A stretch of DNA of 62,474 bases. Origin: an uncultured Bacilli bacterium. Its GTDB lineage: Bacteria; Bacillota_I; Bacilli_A; RFN20; CAG-826. The stretch's first letter is position 1. The number at the start of each line of letters is the position of its first letter. The DNA is taken from assembly GCA_905235515.1 (NCBI GenBank), contig CAJOLV010000006.1, forward strand, positions 1-62,474, given 5' to 3'. Below are positions 16,303-25,772 of the stretch, piece by piece. The position numbers were made by a program, and so were the translations under genes. The notes below the pieces were generated by a model. That model did no database searches. It was given only the letters and a program-made list of their open reading frames with translations, and was not told the origin of the DNA.

Positions 16303-18948
16303 ATGGCTGAAAAAAGATACGTTTACGCCTTTGAAGAAGCTTACGGCTTAGGTAAGGAACTCTTAGGTGGTAAAGGTGCTGGTTTAGCGGAAATGACACA
16401 TATTGGTGTCCCAGTTCCACAAGGTTTTACAATTACAACTGAAGCCTGCACACTTTATTATGACAGTGGAAAGAAAATCCCAGAATATGTTGAAAAAGCA
16501 ATTTTCAACGCTGTTGCCGACATCGAAAAGAAATCCGGCAAGAAATTCGGTGGAGATAAGAATCCATTATTAGTCTCTGTTCGTTCCGGCGCTCGTGTGA
16601 GTATGCCTGGTATGATGGACACAATTTTAAACTTAGGTTTAAATGACACATCCTGTGCTGCTATCGCAAAAGAAACAGGAAATGAAAGATTTGCATTAGA
16701 CTCCTTCCGTCGTTTCATCTTAATGTTCACAAACATCGCAAAAGGACACCCAAGAACCGACATGGACAAAATGCTTGACGATCTCAAAAAATCACGTGGT
16801 TACAAACTTGATACAGAAGTTACCGCTGATGAGTTAAGAGAATTAGTCAAAAAATACAAAGCATATTACAAGAAAACATTTGGCGAAGAATTCCCAAGTG
16901 ATCCAAAAGTTCAATTAATGGAAGCTGTCGCAGCTGTCTTCAGAAGCTGGGACAACCCACGTGCTAACGTTTTCCGTCAAATGTATGGTATTCCATACAG
17001 TTGGGGAACCGCAGTTAACGTTCAATCCATGGTTTTCGGTAACAAAGGTGAAACATCCGGTACAGGCGTTGCTTTCTCACGTGACCCAGGTACAGGTGAA
17101 AAGAAAATCTCTGCTGAATACTTACCAAATGCTCAAGGTGAAGACGTCGTTGCAGGTATCCGTACTCCTCTTCATATTGAAGAACTCAGAGCTCGTATGC
17201 CAGAAGTCTATAAACAATTCGAAGAAACCATTAAGAAGATGGAAGCCCATTACAAAGATATGCAAGATATGGAATTCACCGTTGAAGACGGTAAATTATA
17301 CTTCTTACAAACCCGTAATGGTAAAAGAACACCAGCCGCTGCATTAAAAATCGCATGCGACTTAGTCGACGAAGGTGTTATCGATGAAAAAGAAGCTGTC
17401 CTCCGTATGGATCCAGTCTCCTTTGACAAATTATTATTGCCAGGTTTTGATGCTGAAGCATTAAAACATGCTCAACCAATCGCTACAGGTTTAGCCGCTG
17501 GCCCAGGTGCTGGCACAGGCGCTATCGCATTTACAGCAGAAGAAGCACAAGCCCGTAAAGAAAAAGGTGAAAAAGTTGTTCTCTGCCGTGCCGAAACATC
17601 TCCAGAAGATATCGTTGGTATGGTTGCAGCTCAAGGTATCTTAACAATGCGTGGTGGTATGACAAGTCACGCCGCAGTCGTTGCTCGTGGTATGGGTAAA
17701 TGCTGTGTTTGTGGTTGCTCTGCTGCTATTATTGATGAAGAAAAGAGAACACTTACCATTAATGGTAAAGTTTACACAGACAAAGATGTATTATCAATCG
17801 ATGGTAGTACAGGTAAAGTCTATGAAGGTGAAATCAAAACAGTCAATCCAGATTTAACTTCCGGTTACTTCGGCAGATTAATGGGTTGGGTTGATCAATA
17901 TCGTGACTTATTAGTCAGAACAAACGCTGATACTCCACGTGATGCTAAACAAGCACGTGAATTCGGTGCTCAAGGTATCGGTCTCTGCCGTACAGAACAT
18001 ATGTTCTTCGCCAAAGATAGAATCTTCTCTATGAGAAAAATGATTCTCGCTGACACAAAAGAAGAACGCGAAAAAGCATTAGCGGAAATCGAACCAATGC
18101 AACAATCAGACTTTGAAGCATTATTTGAAACAATGGATGGCTTCAATGTCAATGTTCGTTTATTAGACCCACCACTACATGAATTCTTACCACAAGAAGA
18201 AGAACTCATTGAAGAATTAGCAAAAGCTATTGGTAAAACAGTTGACCAAGTTAAAGATAGAATCGCTGAATTACACGAAGCTAACCCAATGATGGGTCAC
18301 CGTGGTTGCCGTTTAGCGGTTACATATCCAGAAATCTGCGTTATGCAAACAACCGCTATTATCAAAGCCGCAATCAACGTTAGCAAGAAACTTAACAAAG
18401 TTATCGAACCAGAAATCATGGTTCCATTAGTACTTGAAGAAAGAGAACTCAAGTTCGTTAAAGACATCATCTGTGAAACAGCTGATAAACTCATCAAGAA
18501 AGCCCATATGGTCAGATCCATTAAATACCATGTTGGTACAATGATTGAAATTCCTCGTGCAGCTTTATTAGCAGACGAAATTGCTAAACACGCTGAATTC
18601 TTCTCATTTGGTACAAATGACTTAACACAAATGACCTTTGGTTTCTCCCGTGATGACGCTGCTAAATTCTTACCAGCTTATTACGATTCCAAGATATTTG
18701 AAGAAGATCCATTCAAGACATTGGATCAAAATGGTGTTGGTAAACTTGTTCAAATGGCAGTCAAAGCTGGCCGCAAGACAAGACGTAAATTACACGTTGG
18801 TGTTTGTGGTGAAACAGGCGGTGAAGCGAAGTCCATCGAATTCTACCACAAAGCTGGTTTAGACTATGTCTCCTGTTCACCATTCCGTGTTCCAGTCGCA
18901 AGATTAGCCGCTGCTCAAGCCGCCATCAAATTCCCAAGAAAGAAATAG
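16303..18948 (+). CDS. ppdK: Pyruvate, phosphate dikinase
   Basis: Interconverts pyruvate, ATP and Pi with PEP, AMP and PPi; in fermentative anaerobes it often replaces or supplements pyruvate kinase. The N-terminal nucleotide-binding domain begins KRYVYAFEEAYGLGKELLGGKG. The phosphohistidine swivel domain has GGMTSHAAVVARG with catalytic His456. The C-terminal PEP-binding TIM barrel has HVGVCGETGGE with catalytic Cys835. 881 residues, full length. A perfect AGGAGG precedes the ATG. Codon choice (frequent CGT, few AGA) differs from neighbours and suggests high expression. Single-gene unit with its own leader and terminator. Confidence 0.97.
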   Translation: MAEKRYVYAFEEAYGLGKELLGGKGAGLAEMTHIGVPVPQGFTITTEACTLYYDSGKKIPEYVEKAIFNAVADIEKKSGKKFGGDKNPLLVSVRSGARVSMPGMMDTILNLGLNDTSCAAIAKETGNERFALDSFRRFILMFTNIAKGHPRTDMDKMLDDLKKSRGYKLDTEVTADELRELVKKYKAYYKKTFGEEFPSDPKVQLMEAVAAVFRSWDNPRANVFRQMYGIPYSWGTAVNVQSMVFGNKGETSGTGVAFSRDPGTGEKKISAEYLPNAQGEDVVAGIRTPLHIEELRARMPEVYKQFEETIKKMEAHYKDMQDMEFTVEDGKLYFLQTRNGKRTPAAALKIACDLVDEGVIDEKEAVLRMDPVSFDKLLLPGFDAEALKHAQPIATGLAAGPGAGTGAIAFTAEEAQARKEKGEKVVLCRAETSPEDIVGMVAAQGILTMRGGMTSHAAVVARGMGKCCVCGCSAAIIDEEKRTLTINGKVYTDKDVLSIDGSTGKVYEGEIKTVNPDLTSGYFGRLMGWVDQYRDLLVRTNADTPRDAKQAREFGAQGIGLCRTEHMFFAKDRIFSMRKMILADTKEEREKALAEIEPMQQSDFEALFETMDGFNVNVRLLDPPLHEFLPQEEELIEELAKAIGKTVDQVKDRIAELHEANPMMGHRGCRLAVTYPEICVMQTTAIIKAAINVSKKLNKVIEPEIMVPLVLEERELKFVKDIICETADKLIKKAHMVRSIKYHVGTMIEIPRAALLADEIAKHAEFFSFGTNDLTQMTFGFSRDDAAKFLPAYYDSKIFEEDPFKTLDQNGVGKLVQMAVKAGRKTRRKLHVGVCGETGGEAKSIEFYHKAGLDYVSCSPFRVPVARLAAAQAAIKFPRKK

Positions 18949-18968
18949 TTTTCTTTGGATAATAAAAT

Positions 18969-18999
18969 AACCAGAGCCTTCGGGTTCTGGTTTTATTTA
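18969..18999. terminator. Intrinsic terminator between ppdK and the lipase gene, bidirectional
   Basis: AACCAGAGCC (18969-18978), TTCG tetraloop, GGTTCTGGTT (18983-18992), then TTATTTAT. A-rich sequence on the other side allows it to act on the convergent minus-strand gene too. Confidence 0.85.
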
Positions 19000-19012
19000 T
19001 CTTTGATAAATA

Positions 19013-20428
19013 TTAAGAGTTAAAGTATGTAACGTAAGATTGGAAGAAATGGGCAAATGCGATAGCTTTAAAATCAATTGTGTCCTTAAGCGCCATTATA
19101 TTATCAATTCCTGCAAATTTAGCATAAAAAGATAATATGGAATAATATTGTAGGGTTAATGTTTGAAAAGCGTAATTTAAACCATAAGCATTAATCCCAA
19201 CACCAATCATATCGCTTAACAAAGCAGAGCAACTTACAACACTTACAACAAACTTATCATCATCGTTTTTATTCACATCAAAACGTAAATATTTTTGAAG
19301 GTGAACAAAAATTCCATCAAATTTGTTTTTATATTTTTGAATATAATCGTCTACTTTTTCTTGTGTATCAAACGGTTTAGAAACATCTAAAGTATATTTT
19401 TCATCAAAGACATAAGATTTATCGCGTGAGTCACAAAAAGAACTAAGTAAATTAACTATTATCGATTCCTCTTCATACTCTGGTAGGTCTTGACCAGTAA
19501 ATTGTTTAAATTGTTCTTTATAATTTCTAATATCAAAGCGGATATCTTGGCCAAATCTCTTGAATCCCCATTGTGCTGATGGCATTGAAGTAATTGGGTC
19601 CACAACATTAACATAATTAAAAATGTGATTATATTTTGGATTAGAAGTCTCTGTTGATGTGCTTGTAAAAGGTGAGGCTAATGTATACGCAACAACCTCG
19701 TGACCTTTATCAATCATCTTTTTTGCCACTAGATTTGAGATGGCTCCGCCACGAGAATGACCAAAAATATAGATGATTTGCGGCGTTTTTCCTGATTTTA
19801 CTTCAGAAAGATATTCTTCAATAAAAGACATTGTTCTATTAGCAGACACATCAAATCCCTTGTGATTTTCTTTATCTGTCCACTCTGGGTGTTCACCGGT
19901 CTTTTCGTAATAAGAAGCGCTATCATATCCAACATCTAAATTGGATTTCCAGCTGTTTTTAACACTGCTATCACGAATCGAACAGAAAATAACATTGTAT
20001 TTCTTACCGTCTTTTTTAACAAAGTGGTGACCCATTTCAACATGGGTTACATCTGCATCTTCACCTTTGTTTTCTGTAGAGCGATTTCTCAGTTTTTCTA
20101 AACCAAAATGATTAAATAGAGCAAAATCGCCTGCAATGTTATTTGGGTTGGCTCCAGTAACAAGCACTTTAGAATTTAAACAAATGTTAGCGCTAAATAG
20201 CATAGCTATTTTGGCTTTATTGATATTAGGTTCATCTTCAATTGTTACAAAATCTTCAAGATTAAAAGTTACATTAAAAGGGCCTAATTCGCCACATCCT
20301 TCTATGCCCAAATCTTTTGTGTCAATTTTTATCTCTTTTTCAACATTAACATTGTCTGTATTGTCGCAAGCAACAGTTGAAAACAATAACGGGGTTACTA
20401 ATAATAATGTTTTAACTATTTTTTTCAT
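19013..20428 (-). CDS. Lipase/alpha-beta hydrolase lipoprotein
   Basis: Surface lipoprotein with a lipase class-3-like fold. The signal peptide runs from Met at 20428 (MKKIVKTLLLVTPLLFS) to the lipobox STVAC, so the cysteine near residue 21 is expected to be acylated. The nucleophile elbow is GHSRGGAIS (GxSxG), and DPITSMP may supply the catalytic Asp. A longer in-frame start at 20467 would bury the signal peptide and is rejected. The start lies inside the end of the ROK kinase gene. Substrate unknown. Confidence 0.8.
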   Translation of the reverse strand: MKKIVKTLLLVTPLLFSTVACDNTDNVNVEKEIKIDTKDLGIEGCGELGPFNVTFNLEDFVTIEDEPNINKAKIAMLFSANICLNSKVLVTGANPNNIAGDFALFNHFGLEKLRNRSTENKGEDADVTHVEMGHHFVKKDGKKYNVIFCSIRDSSVKNSWKSNLDVGYDSASYYEKTGEHPEWTDKENHKGFDVSANRTMSFIEEYLSEVKSGKTPQIIYIFGHSRGGAISNLVAKKMIDKGHEVVAYTLASPFTSTSTETSNPKYNHIFNYVNVVDPITSMPSAQWGFKRFGQDIRFDIRNYKEQFKQFTGQDLPEYEEESIIVNLLSSFCDSRDKSYVFDEKYTLDVSKPFDTQEKVDDYIQKYKNKFDGIFVHLQKYLRFDVNKNDDDKFVVSVVSCSALLSDMIGVGINAYGLNYAFQTLTLQYYSILSFYAKFAGIDNIMALKDTIDFKAIAFAHFFQSYVTYFNS

Positions 20429-21368
20429 GTAAGAATAACGCAGCGGCTCCAATTTTCCCTGAATCATATCCTAACTTTGCCGGAACAACCTTAACAACAG
20501 GGCTTCTTGGAAAACCATATCTTTCCTTTGCTAAATAAGTGTTAATTCTATCAAATAAATAGTCACCTTCGTTGGCAATGCCACCAGAAAGAATAACTAT
20601 GTTAGGTCTAAAAATATTGCAGTAATTAAGGATTCCTTCGGATAAGCAATAAATATATTGTTCAACTACTTCTAAGCCAGCTAAATCACCTTGTCTAGCC
20701 GCTTTAAAAGCAACGCGACCATCTATTTGTCCTTGTTCAGCAGAAATTCTATGCATTAATGATTCTGGGTGTTCATCCATCGCTTTTGTGGTATCAAAAA
20801 CTAACGCTGTAGCAGAAGCATATCTTTCTAAACATCCTTTTCTTCCACAAGAACATTCACGCCCACCAAATTGAACGACTGTGTGACCTAATTCAGCTCC
20901 TTGTCCTAAATTGCCTTCATATAATTCACCATCGAGGACAATTCCACCACCAACTCCAGTGCCTAAAGTAAGCATAATAACATAGGGAATGCCCTTACCA
21001 GCGCCATATATTGCTTCACCATATGCAGCGCTGTTTGCGTCATTAGCAATTCTCACTGGATAAGGGAGTCTTTTCTTAAATATTTCTACAATTGGAAGAT
21101 TCTCCCATTTAAGGTTGTTAGAGGATACAACAACGCCTTTTTCAACATCTATCAAACCAGGAATTCCAATACCAATTCCAATTATTTCATCGGCAATTCC
21201 TTGATCTTTTACGTAATTTTCTAGTAAATCAATTAGTTTTTCAATTGTGTCCTCGCCAGGTTCACCTTTAATTACAGGTAAAGAAAAAACATCTAACATT
21301 TTACCGTCATCATAGACAGCAGCGCCTTTAATTGATGTTCCACCAATATCAATTCCAATAGCAATCAT
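20412..21368 (-). CDS. ROK-family glucokinase
   Basis: Phosphorylates glucose or a related sugar with ATP. The N-terminal phosphate loop is GIDIGGTSIKGAAV, and the ROK zinc motif is CSCGRKGCLE within GGRECSCGRKGCLERYAS. LTLGTGVGGGIVLDG is the expected sugar-site segment. 318 residues matches glucokinases of Bacillota. Likely co-transcribed with ispE (26-base gap). Confidence 0.88.
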   Translation of the reverse strand: MIAIGIDIGGTSIKGAAVYDDGKMLDVFSLPVIKGEPGEDTIEKLIDLLENYVKDQGIADEIIGIGIGIPGLIDVEKGVVVSSNNLKWENLPIVEIFKKRLPYPVRIANDANSAAYGEAIYGAGKGIPYVIMLTLGTGVGGGIVLDGELYEGNLGQGAELGHTVVQFGGRECSCGRKGCLERYASATALVFDTTKAMDEHPESLMHRISAEQGQIDGRVAFKAARQGDLAGLEVVEQYIYCLSEGILNYCNIFRPNIVILSGGIANEGDYLFDRINTYLAKERYGFPRSPVVKVVPAKLGYDSGKIGAAALFLHEKNS

Positions 21369-21394
21369 GTTTGTTTTCCTTCTTTCCTAATGAA

Positions 21395-22252
21395 TTATTT
21401 CAAAACTTTTGCCACTATGGTGTGGTATTTGTTTTCTAATTTCTTATTGGCCACTTTAAGTAACTTCTTGTCTCTTGTTAAGCCAAATACGGCACTACCA
21501 GAACCACTCATTAAAACTATCTTAAAACCAATTTCCTTTAATTCATCTTTTACAGTTTGAATCTCTGGAACCAATTCAATAGATGATTCTTCTAAAACGT
21601 TGAAAACTGAATTCGCTAATAATTCGTCATCACCTTTTTCTAATGCCTTAACAACGTTTTCAACGTTACCATGTGGATATTTATGTTTTTTATCTGCTGC
21701 AAAAAATACATTTTGTGTAGAACAACCTTTTTCTGGCTTAACTAAAAAAACATAGTAGTCGTTTTTAATATTGATTGGTTCAATAATTTCACCAATACCT
21801 TTGCACCTAGCTGGCTTGTTTTTAATAAAGAATGGAACGTCAGCGCCAATTTTTACGGCTGCGTTAATTAATTCATTTTCTGATATATTAATTTTTTTAT
21901 ATTGGGTAATTGCTTTTAAAGTAAATGCTGCATTAGATGATCCACCACCTAAACCAGCTTTCATTGGAATAACTTTGTGCAAATCGATTTTAAATTTAGT
22001 ATTTAATTGATATTTATCCTCTAAATAATTGATAGCCTTGGTAACTGTATTATATTGAGAGTCACCGATAGTGAATTCATCTAAAGTAATATAATTATCG
22101 ATTACTCGTGATGTTTCCTGAATCAATAGAGTGTCATGCAAAGAGATAGGCAACATAATTGTATCTAAAAGATGATATCCGTCCTCTCTGACACCAGTGA
22201 TATCTAAACAAATATTAATCTTAGCAAAGCTTTGAACCACCAATTTTTTCAT
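21395..22252 (-). CDS. ispE: 4-diphosphocytidyl-2-C-methyl-D-erythritol kinase
   Basis: GHMP kinase of the non-mevalonate (MEP) isoprenoid pathway. N-terminal SFAKINICLDITGVREDGYH, the ATP loop PMKAGLGGGSSNAAF (near residue 98), and C-terminal LMSGSGSAVFGL. 285 residues. Neighbour of rsmA as in many Bacillota. It shows that the organism uses the MEP rather than the mevalonate route. Confidence 0.94.
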   Translation of the reverse strand: MKKLVVQSFAKINICLDITGVREDGYHLLDTIMLPISLHDTLLIQETSRVIDNYITLDEFTIGDSQYNTVTKAINYLEDKYQLNTKFKIDLHKVIPMKAGLGGGSSNAAFTLKAITQYKKINISENELINAAVKIGADVPFFIKNKPARCKGIGEIIEPINIKNDYYVFLVKPEKGCSTQNVFFAADKKHKYPHGNVENVVKALEKGDDELLANSVFNVLEESSIELVPEIQTVKDELKEIGFKIVLMSGSGSAVFGLTRDKKLLKVANKKLENKYHTIVAKVLK

Positions 22253-22268
22253 AGTTTATTCCTTCTTC

Positions 22269-22293
22269 AACATTGATTGTATCATTCAATGTT
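22269..22293 (-). other. Intercistronic hairpin between rsmA and ispE
   Basis: An eight-base perfect stem AACATTGA/TCAATGTT with a nine-base loop overlaps the rsmA stop and precedes the ispE ribosome binding site. No T-run follows on the minus strand, so it is a possible mRNA processing or stability element rather than a terminator. Confidence 0.3.
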
Positions 22294-23110
22294 AATTTTG
22301 TAATAGATAGTTATTATAAATACGATATAGTTTCAAATAATCTAATGGGGAAATATCTTCTGGTCTAGCAGTAGGCAGAATGTTGCCTTGCTTTAATATA
22401 TCAATGGTTTTTTCTTTGTTTTTCAAAACACCTAATAGATTATTGGAAATAGTTTTTCGACGATTTAAAAATAGTTTTTTAGTAAATAGATAAACTTGTT
22501 TAGCTTCTTCTAATTCACATTTGTTTTCAATATTAATTTCAAATACGGTGCTATCACATTTAGGAACAGGATAAAATGAACCAGCTTTTACTTGGAACAA
22601 TTTTTTAGGCTCGCCTAACAGGTGTAACAACACTGAAGATGGTCCATATTCTTTTCCTTTAATGTCGGAAAAGTGTGGATAAGCATCAGTTTGAACCATC
22701 AAAACAATCTTAGTTGCTTTGCGAGCATTTAGTAAAAGATAAACAATTGTTTCACTAGTGATGTTATATGGAAGATTTCCAATTATCTTTTTATAACCAC
22801 TCACATCATGACTTCTAATATCTTCTAAAACAATATTTATATTGTTTTGATAAACTAATTTGAGGAAGGCTATCATTCTTTCATCAATATCAACAACAGT
22901 AAGATTATTAGTTTGTTGAGTGATGAAATGAGTTAATGATCCAAGTCCAGGTCCAATCTCTAATACAGAATCATCTTTATCTAAATTGGCAGAAGAAACA
23001 ATATGATTACAAACATCTGGTTCAACCAAAAAGTTTTGCCCGTAATCTTTGCTTGGCCGAGCGTTAGAATTATTGACGATTTCATAGATGTTTGAGCGAT
23101 TAATTTCCAT
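22292..23110 (-). CDS. rsmA: 16S rRNA (adenine1518/1519-N6)-dimethyltransferase
   Basis: KsgA-type enzyme that dimethylates two adenosines in helix 45 of 16S rRNA. KDYGQNFLVEPDVCNHIV is the family N-terminus, VLEIGPGLGSLTHFI the SAM motif and GNLPYNITSE the NLPY catalytic motif. 272 residues. Overlaps rnmV by 11 bases, the standard pairing. Confidence 0.95.
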   Translation of the reverse strand: MEINRSNIYEIVNNSNARPSKDYGQNFLVEPDVCNHIVSSANLDKDDSVLEIGPGLGSLTHFITQQTNNLTVVDIDERMIAFLKLVYQNNINIVLEDIRSHDVSGYKKIIGNLPYNITSETIVYLLLNARKATKIVLMVQTDAYPHFSDIKGKEYGPSSVLLHLLGEPKKLFQVKAGSFYPVPKCDSTVFEINIENKCELEEAKQVYLFTKKLFLNRRKTISNNLLGVLKNKEKTIDILKQGNILPTARPEDISPLDYLKLYRIYNNYLLQN

Positions 23111-23639
23111 CTTTATATTCCTTTATTGCTTCGCACAATTGTTGCTCAGTAATTTGTAAAGTTTCAAGCCTTTTAAATAATGTTTTATTATTACATTTTC
23201 CTAGGTGAAATTTAGAAGCTATATATTGTCTTAGTTGTTTATTAGAAAGGGTGATTTTTAATGATTTTTCCCGCAAAACCTCGCTTTTTTTAATGTTTTT
23301 GTCAGTAAAGAACGGTTTAACAATTGATATTATTTCATCTTGTGCACACTCTGCGATGCCGTTTTTTAAACCTCTATTACATTTGTTGATTTCTACATTA
23401 AGATATGTCGCTTTTTGTAGTTTTGATTTAAGTTTTTCTTCTATGTTTCTTCCTGCTTTGTCTGGATCAACAAGAACAATAATTCTTTTGTATTTCAAAG
23501 CGGCGTTTAAATATTCAATTTCTTTTTGAGGTAATTCATAACCATTGGTCACGACATATTCACTTTCAATAAATGATGAAAGATAACTCACATCTTCTTT
23601 TCCTTCAACAACGACAATGGCATCTAAATAATATTTCAT
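23100..23639 (-). CDS. rnmV: Ribonuclease M5
   Basis: Toprim-domain nuclease that matures 5S rRNA. The Toprim glutamate and DxD region are AIVVVEGKEDVSYL near the start and VLVDPDKAGRNIEEKL near residue 57. 179 residues, the usual size. Start overlaps the tatD stop by four bases; end overlaps rsmA. Confidence 0.93.
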   Translation of the reverse strand: MKYYLDAIVVVEGKEDVSYLSSFIESEYVVTNGYELPQKEIEYLNAALKYKRIIVLVDPDKAGRNIEEKLKSKLQKATYLNVEINKCNRGLKNGIAECAQDEIISIVKPFFTDKNIKKSEVLREKSLKITLSNKQLRQYIASKFHLGKCNNKTLFKRLETLQITEQQLCEAIKEYKDGN

Positions 23640-24406
23640 TCAAGACCAAATAATTTATTTGCGTTATTGTAAGTAACGTCAAGAATATGTTTTTTTGATA
23701 ATCCTTTTAATCTAGTGACTTCATCAATGATAAGTACAATGTTTTTTGGTTCATTGACTGTGCCTCTCAATGGGTGTGGCGATAAATAAGGACAATCTGT
23801 TTCGACAAGTAATCGTTCCAAAGGAACTACTTCACAAACTTCTTTTGGTGTTTTAGCGTTTAAAAACGTTAACGGGCCATCTAATCCGATATATAAACCA
23901 AGATTTAAAACATCTTTCAATAATTCAACACTTCCGGAATAACAATGCATGACACCACTATATAAAGGCTTGTGTTCTTTAAGAATCGCCAAACAATCTA
24001 AAAATGCTTCTCTATTGTGAATGGAAATCGGTTTATGATGTTCGTTTGCGAATTCAATTTGTTTAATAAACCATTCTTTTTGTAATTCTCTTTTGGTTTG
24101 ATCTTTAGTCCAATGATAATCAAGACCTATTTCACCCACCGCTACGACTTTTGGATGGTCTATGTATTTCATTGTTTCTTGGAAGTCTTCTTCGGTCGCA
24201 TCAAATATGTTTTCCGGATGAAAACCAATTGCAGCGTATACACCTTCATATTGTTCTGCAAGCTTAATTGCAGTCAAACTAGAATCCTTATCCCAGCCAA
24301 CAACAAGAAAACGATTTACACCTACTTTTCGTGCATTTTCAATGATTTCATCTACGTTTTGCAGTAGTTTTTCATCATTAAGATGACAATGTGTATCAAA
24401 AATCAT
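23636..24406 (-). CDS. TatD family metal-dependent DNase
   Basis: TIM-barrel metallohydrolase. Metal ligands are in FDTHCHLND at the N-terminus, GEIGLDYHW, HNREAF, MHCYSGS and ETDCPYLSP. The start at 24406 (MIFDTHCH) follows the mnmE stop by one base (TAATATG) with GGAAAA upstream; an ATG five codons earlier lies inside mnmE. This corresponds to yabD of the yabD-rnmV-ksgA cluster. Confidence 0.93.
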   Translation of the reverse strand: MIFDTHCHLNDEKLLQNVDEIIENARKVGVNRFLVVGWDKDSSLTAIKLAEQYEGVYAAIGFHPENIFDATEEDFQETMKYIDHPKVVAVGEIGLDYHWTKDQTKRELQKEWFIKQIEFANEHHKPISIHNREAFLDCLAILKEHKPLYSGVMHCYSGSVELLKDVLNLGLYIGLDGPLTFLNAKTPKEVCEVVPLERLLVETDCPYLSPHPLRGTVNEPKNIVLIIDEVTRLKGLSKKHILDVTYNNANKLFGLE

Positions 24407-24407
24407 A

Positions 24408-25733
24408 TTATTTTCCAACACAGAATCTAGAGAAAATTTCTTTGCTTAAATCTGTTTGATTGGCCTCTCCAAGAATTTCTAAAATAGCGTTATATCCTTC
24501 CATTAATGATATGGAAATTAAGTCTACTGGAAAATCGTTAATCGCATCTTCTTTTGCTTTTAACAACGCATTATAGGTTTTAGCTAATAAACCAAGTTGT
24601 CTTGTGTTGTTTAAAGCTGGCTGTTTAAATGATTGCTCATCTAAACCTACTACACGATATATTTCATCCACTAATGGTTTGATATCTTTATTTAATGCAG
24701 ATATTTGAATGCCATTAATTCCAGATAGTTTTAAGTCACTCTTGTTGTAAACAACAATTCTATTTGTTTCTTTTGTTATTTCTAATATTTCTTTATCTTC
24801 TTCTGTTAGCTTATTTGAGCCATCTAAAACAACAATAACAAGCTCTGCATCATTAATGCTCTTTTTTGCTCTTTCAACACCAATAGATTCAACTTTGTCA
24901 TCTACATCTCTAATACCGGCGGTATCTAATAAATGCAAAACCACCCCATTAAGATTTACTTCGCCCTCAACAATATCTCTTGTTGTGCCAGCAATATCTG
25001 TAACAATGGCTTTATCCTCGCCTGTCAAAGCGTTTAATAAGGATGATTTACCAACATTTGGTTTACCAACTATTGAGACTTTAATACCATCTTTAATGAT
25101 TTTGGCTTTATGACCATCAGAAATAAGCTTTTCAATACTTGGATTGATTTTATCAATCGATTCAATAATTTTTTCTTTATTTGCTACTTCTATATCTTCA
25201 TATTCGGGAAAATCAATATTGACTTCAATCAACGCGATAAGATCCGCTAAAGCGGTTTTAATAGGGGTGACTAATTTACTAACTTCTCCTTTAAGAGATT
25301 GCATTGAAAGTTGCTTGCTTTCTTTTGTGGTAGCGTTAATAACATCGTTAATTGATTCGGCTTGAATTAAGTCGATTTTTCCATGCAAAAAGGCACGTGA
25401 AGAATATTCACCATTTGTAGCGTATCTTGCTCCATGTTTAATTAACATCTCAATAATTTGATTAGCAATGAGCATAGAGCCGTGGCAAATTATCTCTACT
25501 AAATCTTCACCAGTAAAACTCTTGGGGCCTTTATAAACCGCAACCACAACCTGGTCAATAACTTCGTTATCATTAATAATTTCACCAGTTAACAGTGTTC
25601 TTTTATCAATGCTTCTAATGTCTTTTGAAAAGCATTTTGAGACAACATCAAAGCAATCATCACCAGAAACTCTAATGATGGCTAATGCACTCTTAAGAGG
25701 CGGAGTAGCTAATGCGACAATTGTTTCAAACAT
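24408..25733 (-). CDS. mnmE: tRNA modification GTPase MnmE
   Basis: With MnmG it forms the (carboxymethyl)aminomethyl modification on wobble U34 of tRNAs; mnmG is not in the window. N-terminal folate-binding domain (ETIVALATPPLKSALAIIRVSG), central G domain (GKPNVGKSSLLNAL, DTAGIRD, YNKSDL) and the C-terminal FCVGK with the essential Cys. The start at 25733 is chosen because the upstream ATG at 25766 falls inside a terminator hairpin. 441 residues. Confidence 0.95.
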   Translation of the reverse strand: MFETIVALATPPLKSALAIIRVSGDDCFDVVSKCFSKDIRSIDKRTLLTGEIINDNEVIDQVVVAVYKGPKSFTGEDLVEIICHGSMLIANQIIEMLIKHGARYATNGEYSSRAFLHGKIDLIQAESINDVINATTKESKQLSMQSLKGEVSKLVTPIKTALADLIALIEVNIDFPEYEDIEVANKEKIIESIDKINPSIEKLISDGHKAKIIKDGIKVSIVGKPNVGKSSLLNALTGEDKAIVTDIAGTTRDIVEGEVNLNGVVLHLLDTAGIRDVDDKVESIGVERAKKSINDAELVIVVLDGSNKLTEEDKEILEITKETNRIVVYNKSDLKLSGINGIQISALNKDIKPLVDEIYRVVGLDEQSFKQPALNNTRQLGLLAKTYNALLKAKEDAINDFPVDLISISLMEGYNAILEILGEANQTDLSKEIFSRFCVGK

Positions 25734-25740
25734 ACCTTTC

Positions 25741-25764
25741 AAAAAGCACCCTATAAAAGGGTGC
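25741..25764 (-). terminator. Terminator/attenuator hairpin between jag and mnmE
   Basis: On the minus strand GCACCC and GGGTGC form a perfect six-base stem with a seven-base loop, followed directly by TTTTT. It lies eight bases before the mnmE ATG and eight bases after the jag stop. No separate mnmE promoter fits between them. Confidence 0.65.
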
Positions 25765-25772
25765 ATTAATAA

